Program-made: the position numbers and the translations under genes
Origin: an uncultured Verrucomicrobiota bacterium
Lineage (GTDB): Bacteria > Verrucomicrobiota > Verrucomicrobiae > Opitutales > Opitutaceae
Length of the DNA: 48,923 bases
Assembly: GCA_946482165.1 (NCBI GenBank)
Contig: CAMLQS010000004.1
Span: forward strand, 1 to 48,923
Direction: 5' to 3'
Notes under the pieces: model-generated
Told to the model about the DNA's origin: nothing
Databases searched by the model: none
Seen by the model: only the letters and a program-made list of their open reading frames with translations
Part shown: one piece after another, positions 43,501-48,923 of the stretch
Position numbering within the stretch: position 1 is the stretch's first letter
Layout of the letters: each line of letters starts with the position of its first letter

Positions 43501-44681
43501 CCCTGCTCCTGCTGAAAGCGCCAGGCGCTTTGGAAGGCGAGGCGGGCGGCGCGGCGGAACTGGCCGGCGAGACGTTTGTCGCCGGCTGTCCAAGTGAGCT
43601 CGGCCATCTGCTCGTAGGCGTTGCCGTAGACGACGTCGTTCCAGATGTGGTTGCCGGTGCGGCCGGCGGCGGGGGCGTCGCCGTTGCCCGACATGGTGAG
43701 CAGGGAGCTGCGGGCGGCGAAGCCGATCGTATCGAAGATGTCGTTACGCGAGGGGCCGTCGTAGCCGTGGACGATCAGGTCGAGCAGATTGCCGGTGGCG
43801 CCGCCGTGGTAGGCGAAGTTTTGCCGGCCGTTTGTATCGTCGTCGTGATACATCAGGTAATGCGGCTCGAGGAAAAACTGGTCCCGGTCGCGGGAGTAGC
43901 GGGCGCGCTGCTCGTTGTTCCAATACCACTCGATGAAGCTCACGCCCTGATAGCTGCCGGAGCCGGTGCCGGCGGCGCGGGGAACGAGGCCGTCCCGCAC
44001 GCGGAGCCACTCGCCCTTCATGGCGTAGGTGCGCCAGTTTTGGCCGACGCCGTTGTTCATGTAGGCGACGCGCGAAGTGGACAGGCGCGATTCCCAGCGG
44101 GCAATGCGGGCGGTGGCGAGAATGGCGGGATGTTGCGGCGCGATCTGTTTGAACAGGCGCAGAGCCTTCATCATCGGAGCGCCGAAGAATTCGCCGTGAT
44201 TGTCGTTGGCCTTGGCGGAGCCGTCGAGGCCGGAGATGTCGGCGGTGGCGTGGTCGAGGGCGCGGGCGCCGGATTCGAGCAGAGAGACGGCGCGGCCTTC
44301 GGAGACGGCGGTGGCGACGGCGAAGGCGTAGTAGGGCGTGGCGTATTGGTGTTCGCGGAGATTGAAGGGGTCGATGATCGAGCCGTTTTGCACGTCGCCC
44401 CCGTCCTGGACGTCGCCGGGGTCGGACGTGTTCCAGTATTGGAGAGGCGCGAGGGCGGTGATGATGGCCTCCACCTTGTCGAGCGGGTCGGTGCGCGGAG
44501 TGTCGAGCGGCGTCCACGGGCGGGCGGAGATATGCCACTTGAGCTCGGGCAGGGTGTCGGGTTGTCCGCTTTGCGCCTGGGCCGCGGAGACGGGGGCCAG
44601 GAGGCCAAGCGCGAGCGAAACGACCGGAGGCAAGCGACGGACAAGCTGAATGGACGGACGAGGAGGGGTGGAGGTAGTCAT
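40530..44681 (-). CDS. Large secreted multi-domain protein, likely carbohydrate-active, catalytic family not recognised
   Basis: 1383 residues. Signal peptide 1-36 (ending VSAAQA). Residues ~45-430 are helical with aromatic and His/Glu/Asn-rich stretches (NDNHGEFFGAPMMKA, LEPHYLMYHDDDTNGRQNFAYHGG, TGNHIWNDVVYGNAYEQMAEL), resembling an alpha/alpha-toroid lyase or hydrolase. Residues ~445-635 look like a beta-sandwich. ~636-773 is a CBM6/35-type domain (starting VFEAESAAL, ending NIDELRVFP). ~900-1065 looks LamG-like. ~1076-1235 is malectin-like (KINFQTSTS... TWEISVPNGSYDVRLVCGDPD... ICFIEIDA). Residues ~1240-1383 are the same kind of C-terminal module as in the neighbouring 1499-residue protein (DPDRDGVPNALEYAAGGSP), ending FFRLQVDLP. 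It lies 118 bp upstream of that gene in the direction of transcription. Confidence 0.8.
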   Translation of the reverse strand: MTTSTPPRPSIQLVRRLPPVVSLALGLLAPVSAAQAQSGQPDTLPELKWHISARPWTPLDTPRTDPLDKVEAIITALAPLQYWNTSDPGDVQDGGDVQNGSIIDPFNLREHQYATPYYAFAVATAVSEGRAVSLLESGARALDHATADISGLDGSAKANDNHGEFFGAPMMKALRLFKQIAPQHPAILATARIARWESRLSTSRVAYMNNGVGQNWRTYAMKGEWLRVRDGLVPRAAGTGSGSYQGVSFIEWYWNNEQRARYSRDRDQFFLEPHYLMYHDDDTNGRQNFAYHGGATGNLLDLIVHGYDGPSRNDIFDTIGFAARSSLLTMSGNGDAPAAGRTGNHIWNDVVYGNAYEQMAELTWTAGDKRLAGQFRRAARLAFQSAWRFQQEQGWFSVTKSLLPPSHKNVYYDWSALTNYNGYTEIHSAEAFATRLTAIPEQPTPAEIGGFAFNLDSQFATSFANAGGMQVQLCTRGSSQTANDRQAGVNSFTLGIVRFSRPDWESRLGPADGWTAADWSQAISFTPTFFENGAWKTLSELPDRYAGVFTPSFVHPLLVRGTLALTPKAGQTGPGFALNLVITPDGVLVDTVRNAGTEDFGVVWPLMEFDGKHVLDAHVGTHIASTSYPKQSAARLVFEAESAALSGGASVASALPGFSGSGHVGLPATSGAIEWSGLPGGDGGSATIGFRYTLPQSTGASRTVTLRVNGEARTIRFVHTGNASTYGGGVLNFPLYWHQLHVPVTLLAGAANTVRLEASDGSGLNIDELRVFPADSAQAEPDQQTFIALGASPVIDASAALRRSAYGDQRPLRVTNAGAAVSTFVYPRKAADPSAESVRASLVRDGADFSSVLGRIRGDTYVGRTSAGGVGTGVDLDGDGANDVAFEQSCAFVLQLSDGVVTAVEVDRFARFTHAGREIALAPHTPVQLGAFAGFWNHLALPVSGRRFETTVEFTPPSVPSGMLLAGFAGAGVSEAGSLAVSLHFADDGRVTPSPGPGLVELSYVPGVAHRIRLLVDFMERRFDLWVKPAGQAERQLLARAPLPATVQSAADLGTFAWIGAPATAAGNAAATEFATPFSAKINFQTSTSAGYPGYLPDTGAVYGDRGNGRTYGWIEGANTGLTRDRNSVNSSDERYDTLNQMQYNNPPTETHTWEISVPNGSYDVRLVCGDPDYTDSYYHVLAEGVTVTQGNAQGSGRRFIDQRARVLVADGRLTLTNGPGAYRNKICFIEIDATASRAYPFHSYAAWSAAHFVGGVNAPDSAPAADPDRDGVPNALEYAAGGSPASASAAPAALTTLALGSTGLAEFSFHRSAQALDAGYSVWESDDLLQWDSLWNNREDADFSSLLIASAVDLNVDGWVTLQLPFDGSRGRHFFRLQVDLP

Positions 44682-44811
44682 GACGAGGCGGGCATCCCGG
44701 GGGCGAGGACAAGACGGCGCTCGTTGCCGATCCGTCTCAAGGGGCGGCGCGGTTTAACGTCCATCGTGGGCTCGCCGCTGCGCTGGTAAGAAAACTCGAG
44801 ACCGGAAAGCA

Positions 44812-44842
44812 AAAGACCCGGCCCTGTGCGGGTCGGGTCTTT
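44812..44842 (-). terminator. Rho-independent terminator after the GH35 gene
   Basis: AAAGACCCG-GCCC and GGGT-CGGGTCTTT form a 13-bp stem (one G-T pair) around TGTGC, 29 bp past the GH35 stop in the direction of transcription and followed by T residues. It separates GH43-GH35 from the next gene, so the downstream large genes need their own promoter. Confidence 0.88.
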
Positions 44843-44871
44843 GAACGACGAGCGGTGTTTCCGCGCGTGCC

Positions 44872-47301
44872 TTACTTGGCGAGTTCGAGGCCGTAGGGCT
44901 TGTCGGAGAGGTAGACGCGGTAGGACTTGATGCGGCCGGGGCGGGAGTTGTCGCCGGAGCGGGCGAGGTAGCGGATGCCGTCGATGCGGGTGGTCTCGCC
45001 GAGGTCGATGACGACGCGGTGCGGGTAGGGCGTGGTCTTGTTGTTCGCGTAGGCGGTGTGCCAATGGGTGTTGGGCTGGCCGTCGAGCATGTTGTCGGCG
45101 TAGCCGGCCTCGGATGCGACCTCCTCGCTGTCGACCCAGAGGATCTTCCAGCCGGCTTTGGAGAGGACCTTGCCGGCTGCGTCCGTGGCATCGAGTTCGC
45201 TGATCGTGGCGTGGGTGTTGCCTCCGTGGGCCTCGAGGGCTTCGAAGGCGAGGTAACGGCCCGATGCGGAGTGGGCGAACTTGACGGTCTGCCACTCGGG
45301 CTCGGGGCGGAGCTGCCCGGAGTGCGCGGCGATGACGCCTTCTGCGCTGAACTCGCCCTTGGCGCGGGCGGGGCGGGCGAAGTCGAGCTCGGGTCGGAGC
45401 ACGTCGAGGATGGGCTTGGCGAGACCGGCGAGCTCGGGCTTGGCGGGGCCGATCATGTCGAGGACGACGACCTCGTTGCGGCCGGCGCGGAGCCAGGGGG
45501 CGGGCACATACATGGTCTGCTGCGGACCGATGTTCCAGAAGCGGCCGAGGTTGTGGCCGTTGATCCAGACCATGCCTTTGCCGAGGTTGCGGACGTCGAG
45601 GAAGCTGTCGGCGGCCTCCGCGATCTCGAAGGAGCCGCGCCAGAAGCTAGGGCCGGTGGTGGCCTTGGCCGCGTCCTTGTCGGCGGGGGCGAAGCGGAGC
45701 GCGGCGAGATTTTCGGCGTCGAGCTCGAAGGGGTGGATCTTCCAGTCGCGGACTTCGACGGGGCCTGCGGGGCCTTCGGCGTCGAAGCGGACGGGACCGT
45801 TGATGCCCTTGCGGTCGAAGACCTCTTTGCCGAAGTTCACGCGGCCCATGATCTCGACGACGATCTCGAGGCGGGTCTCGGAGCTGCGGGCGGGGATGGG
45901 GAGCTCGTAGCGGCGGGACCGGCGGTCGAAGACGCCGGCGGGTTTGCCGTCGAGGAAGACCCAGCCGAAGTCATGCACGGCGCGGGCCGAGAGCGTGCCG
46001 GCGGGGCCGGCGGGCAGCGTGGTCGAGTAGACGGTGAGGCCGCGGCTCTGGTCGTAGGCCTCGATGTGGCGCGCGGAGGTGTCCGTGACCGGTTTGGTGA
46101 GGTTGGCCAGGACCGGGGCGGTCTCGGTGAGCGTGAAGCTCGGGAGCGTGATCACCGGGTTGGCGGCGGGCGGGGGCGGGATGGATTCGCCAGGCTGTAG
46201 GTATTTGGCGAATACGTCGCGGATCGCCTCGAACTTGGGCGTGACCCAGCCGGCCTCGCTGATCGGGGCGTCGTAGTCGTAGCTGGAGGTGTCGGGAAGG
46301 AAGGGGCGGTCGGAGCCGGGCCAGAAGCCGAAGGTGGTGCCGCCGTGGGCCATGTAGATGCTGAACGAGTGCTTGTTCTTCAGCATGTAATCGAGGTCGG
46401 CGGCGATGGGCTCGGGGGAGCCGGTGGCGTGCTTGCGACCCCAGACGTCGAACCAGGCGGGGTAATACTCGCCGTTCATGAGCGGGCCGGTCTTCTGGAA
46501 TTTGCGCAGGGTCTCGAAGGATTTCTTCGCGGCGCCCTGGCCGAAGTTGACCACTTGGAAAATGTCGTCGCGGAAGCCGTTGGCGATGGCGCCGGCGGGA
46601 TTGCAGGCGAAGAGGGGAACGTCGAAGCCGCCCTCGACCAAGGCGTCGCGGAGGGCGCCCATGTAGACGGGATCGTCGCCGTAGGAGCCGTATTCGTTTT
46701 CGACCTGCACCATGAGGAGCGGGCCGCCCTTGGTGACCTGTTGCGGGCCGAGGACGCGGCCGACTTCCTTGAGGAAGCGGGATGCGGGCTCGAGGAAGCG
46801 CGGGTCGGTGGTGCGGAGGCCGATGTTATCGTGCTTCACGAGCCACCAGGGCAGGCCGCCCATTTCCCACTCGGCGCAGGAGTAGGGGCCGGGGCGAAGG
46901 ATGACCCAGAGGCCTTCGGCTTGGGCGAGGCGGCAGAACTCCGCGACGTCGGCTTGGCCGGACCAGTCGAATTTACCCTCTTCCCATTCGTGGAAATTCC
47001 AGAAGAGATACACGCAAACGGTGTTGAGGCCCATCGCCTTGCACATCTGGAGGCGGTGTTTCCAGTATTCTCGCGGGACGCGGGGGAAGTGGATCTCGCC
47101 GCAGCGGATGACGAAGGGCTGGCCATCGAGGAGGAAATCCTCGTCGCCGATGGTGAAGGTATGCTTGGGCATGGAGGCGGAAGCGGAGGCGGCGGAAGCA
47201 GCGGGGGCGGTTTCGGCAAACGACACCGAGGCGAGGCCGAGGGCGGAGCCGAAGAGGCCGAGAAGCAGACTCGATCGTAAGCGGGTGCTGAGCAGGGGCA
47301 T
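44872..47301 (-). CDS. GH35 beta-galactosidase with C-terminal discoidin-type domain
   Basis: 809 residues from ATG 47301 (MPLLSTRLRSSLLLGLFGSALGL); a longer start would precede the signal peptide. Signal peptide to ~29 (SVSFAE). The TIM-barrel GH35 catalytic domain covers ~47-370: LLDGQPFVIRCGEIHFPRVPREYW, RPGPYSCAEWEMGGLPWWL, acid/base Glu 203 in VQVENEYGSYG and nucleophile Glu 278 in LMNGEYYPAWFD. Jelly-roll domains follow (FVWINGHNLGRFWNIGPQQTMYVPAPWL-type). The last ~130 residues are an F5/8 type C (CBM32-like) module. It removes terminal beta-galactose from oligo- or polysaccharides, probably in the periplasm or outside. It lies 70 bp after the GH43 gene and ends at a terminator. Confidence 0.95.
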   Translation of the reverse strand: MPLLSTRLRSSLLLGLFGSALGLASVSFAETAPAASAASASASMPKHTFTIGDEDFLLDGQPFVIRCGEIHFPRVPREYWKHRLQMCKAMGLNTVCVYLFWNFHEWEEGKFDWSGQADVAEFCRLAQAEGLWVILRPGPYSCAEWEMGGLPWWLVKHDNIGLRTTDPRFLEPASRFLKEVGRVLGPQQVTKGGPLLMVQVENEYGSYGDDPVYMGALRDALVEGGFDVPLFACNPAGAIANGFRDDIFQVVNFGQGAAKKSFETLRKFQKTGPLMNGEYYPAWFDVWGRKHATGSPEPIAADLDYMLKNKHSFSIYMAHGGTTFGFWPGSDRPFLPDTSSYDYDAPISEAGWVTPKFEAIRDVFAKYLQPGESIPPPPAANPVITLPSFTLTETAPVLANLTKPVTDTSARHIEAYDQSRGLTVYSTTLPAGPAGTLSARAVHDFGWVFLDGKPAGVFDRRSRRYELPIPARSSETRLEIVVEIMGRVNFGKEVFDRKGINGPVRFDAEGPAGPVEVRDWKIHPFELDAENLAALRFAPADKDAAKATTGPSFWRGSFEIAEAADSFLDVRNLGKGMVWINGHNLGRFWNIGPQQTMYVPAPWLRAGRNEVVVLDMIGPAKPELAGLAKPILDVLRPELDFARPARAKGEFSAEGVIAAHSGQLRPEPEWQTVKFAHSASGRYLAFEALEAHGGNTHATISELDATDAAGKVLSKAGWKILWVDSEEVASEAGYADNMLDGQPNTHWHTAYANNKTTPYPHRVVIDLGETTRIDGIRYLARSGDNSRPGRIKSYRVYLSDKPYGLELAK

Positions 47302-47371
47302 GGTGTGGTGTGGGTGATGTGGTGAAAAAACGGGACGAAGGAAACCGTGAGCGAGGCGGCGCGCCGGGGGA

Positions 47372-48923
47372 TCAAGGACGACCGCGTCCGTTGGCAAGCG
47401 GTTCCCCGATGTCTCCGGGAGGGAAGGCCGGCTGCATGGGGTCCATCGGGAGGATGTTGCCTTGCGCGTCGAAGTTCATGCGGACGAGGACGGTCTCTCG
47501 CTTGTAACCGCCGCCGCCGGGGATGGCATGGCGATGGTAGGCGACATACCAGCGGTCGGTGCCGGGGACGTTGACGACGCTGTGGTGGGCGGTGCCCTTG
47601 GCGGAGCCATTTTGGCGGAGCACGATGAAGTTTTCCTTCGGCGAGGCGACCGGGCCGAAGGGCTTGTCGGCGACGCCCCAGCCGACGCGATAGTCGGGGC
47701 TGCGCGCGTCGTCGATGGACCACATAAAATAGTAGCGGCCGGCGCGTTTGAATACGATGACGCCCTCGCGGAATTCGCGAAGGGCAATCTCCACCGGCTC
47801 GCCGGAGAACGAGATCATGTCTCGGTTCAGGCGCCAGGCGGTGGGGGTGCCGTTGCCGAAGTAAAGGTAGGCCTGGCCGTCGTCGTCGATGAAAGCGTGG
47901 GGATCGATGCTGAAGGTCTTGATTTTCGAATCCTCGACGAGAGGACGGCCGAGGGCCTCGCGGAAGGGGCCGACGGGCGAGTCGCCGACGGCGACCCCGA
48001 TGTTGTGCTCTCCGCAGAAGTAGAAGTAGTAGCGGCCGTCGCGCTCGATGCAGTCGGGAGCCCAGGCTTTGTTCTTCGCCCAGGAAACGTCTCCGCGGGC
48101 GAGATCGAGGATGACCTTGTCCTTTTTCCACGAGACGAGGTCGGGCGACGACCAGACGGCGAACTCGGTCGTATTCCAGAACGGGCGGTCTGCCGTGGGG
48201 TAGATATAATAGCGGTCGCCGAAGACGCGGATCGCCGGGTCGGCGGTGTAGCCGGGAAGGGCGGGGGTAGGGGCGCCGGCCTGCGCGACGGATTGGAGCC
48301 GGAGTTGTTCGGCCAAGGTCGCGGGAACGGCGACGACGGAGCCGTGGCGTTGGCCGGAAGCGGCCGAAAGGTTGGGGGTCAGGTCAGTCCACTTGAGGCC
48401 GTCGAGTGTTTCGCGGACTCGGTGGCGGGATTTGCCTTGGGCGCCGAAAAAGACGCGAAGACGGTCGCCGAGCACGAGGGGGGCGGGGCCTTCGGGGCGG
48501 TCGCCGGAGACAAGCGGCTCACGGCGGGGTTCGTAGGGGCCCAGAAGCCGGGGCGAGCTGGCGACGCGGAGAGCGCCCGTGCGGCCGTTCTCGACCGCTT
48601 CGGTGGTGGTATAGAAGAGCTGGTATTGACCATCCGCATAGACGAGGGACGGGTCGGCCGCGTCGAGGTTGATGTCGAGGAGAGTGCGCGGGGTGGTGAA
48701 GCGTTTGAAATCGCGGGTGAGCGAATAATAGATGCGTGACCGATCACGGGTCTCGCCGGCGGCGCGGACCACGCCGGACCACACCAGCGCGTATTCGCCG
48801 GTGTCGGGACGAATTGCGACAATCGACGCCAGGTACAAATTGTCGTTGGCTTTGGGATTGCGAACCGTGCCGCTCCACGGCAAGCCGTTGCCGGTGCCGA
48901 AGTAGAGCAAATCGAGTTCGGGG
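47372..48923 (-). CDS. Tandem-domain GH43 glycosidase, 5' end outside window
   Basis: The reading frame is open to the window edge, so the N-terminus (probably a signal peptide) is missing; about 516 codons are seen. The first visible ~210 residues look like a GH43-type propeller ([13 protein letters not shown]... [21 protein letters not shown]... [20 protein letters not shown]). A second, complete GH43 propeller begins near visible residue 218: base Asp 224 in [19 protein letters not shown], pKa-setting Asp 336 in [19 protein letters not shown], and acid Glu 372 in [24 protein letters not shown]43 enzymes act on arabinan, xylan or galactan side chains. It is the first visible gene of a GH43-GH35 unit. 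Confidence 0.9.
   Translation of the reverse strand, partial: PELDLLYFGTGNGLPWSGTVRNPKANDNLYLASIVAIRPDTGEYALVWSGVVRAAGETRDRSRIYYSLTRDFKRFTTPRTLLDINLDAADPSLVYADGQYQLFYTTTEAVENGRTGALRVASSPRLLGPYEPRREPLVSGDRPEGPAPLVLGDRLRVFFGAQGKSRHRVRETLDGLKWTDLTPNLSAASGQRHGSVVAVPATLAEQLRLQSVAQAGAPTPALPGYTADPAIRVFGDRYYIYPTADRPFWNTTEFAVWSSPDLVSWKKDKVILDLARGDVSWAKNKAWAPDCIERDGRYYFYFCGEHNIGVAVGDSPVGPFREALGRPLVEDSKIKTFSIDPHAFIDDDGQAYLYFGNGTPTAWRLNRDMISFSGEPVEIALREFREGVIVFKRAGRYYFMWSIDDARSPDYRVGWGVADKPFGPVASPKENFIVLRQNGSAKGTAHHSVVNVPGTDRWYVAYHRHAIPGGGGYKRETVLVRMNFDAQGNILPMDPMQPAFPPGDIGEPLANGRGRP

Noticed and set aside
40545..44789. 1414-codon plus-strand frame opposite the large secreted protein
   Set aside because: Gly/Ala/Val/Glu-rich composition without motifs; the minus-strand frame has a signal peptide and clear domains.

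Overview
The window is about 49 kb of GC-rich chromosome. It looks like Verrucomicrobiota, most likely an Opitutaceae-type bacterium. This is inferred from several features: large secreted proteins with autotransporter-associated beta-strand repeats, secreted proteins ending in an Asp/Gly-rich 'DGDG...NALE' module, many lipoproteins and RND pumps, cytochrome c maturation system II, heptanucleotide repeats, and start codons preceded by C-rich leaders instead of Shine-Dalgarno sequences. No marker gene in the window fixes the genus.

Layout. 1-3.9 kb: 3' part of smc and a membrane-anchored repeat protein. 4.0-10.4 kb: a MarR regulator with a palindromic operator candidate, followed by adaptor, RND pump and TolC-type channel in one operon. 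10.5-14.0 kb, minus strand: a MacAB-type ABC exporter (adaptor, ATPase, permease). 14.2-15.6 kb: secG and an outer-membrane lipoprotein-sorting-like protein. 15.8-20.0 kb, minus strand: lipoprotein, ResB and CcsA for cytochrome c assembly. 20.1-22.6 kb: 5-oxoprolinase as a pxpB-pxpC fusion plus pxpA, ending convergently on and overlapping lgt. 23.6-25.8 kb: a PEGA lipoprotein, then gcvT and gcvH of the glycine cleavage system. 25.9-30.1 kb: a second RND adaptor/pump pair without its own channel. 30.2-35.5 kb: M48 lipoprotein protease, M20 peptidase, a REP-like element, Pal, a CbiX-like two-domain protein, a NarL-type response regulator and a lipoprotein with a signal-peptidase-like domain. 35.6 kb: tRNA-Lys(UUU).

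35.9-48.9 kb, minus strand: a polysaccharide-degradation locus. In transcription order it holds a tandem-domain GH43 protein (cut by the window end), a GH35 beta-galactosidase with a discoidin-type domain, a terminator, a 1383-residue secreted protein of unrecognised catalytic type with several carbohydrate-binding-like modules, and a 1499-residue Asl1/GH128-like protein carrying LamG and beta-strand repeats. The last two share a C-terminal module ending in a 'F[FM]RL....P' pattern that may be a sorting or anchoring signal. No SusC/SusD, TonB receptor, sugar transporter or dedicated regulator lies in the window.

The observations most worth a second look are the unclassified 1383-residue protein, the shared C-terminal module, two heptamer arrays placed directly upstream of start codons, the paired REP-like hairpins, the acidic/basic insertion in SMC, and the lipoprotein with a Ser/His signal-peptidase-like domain.
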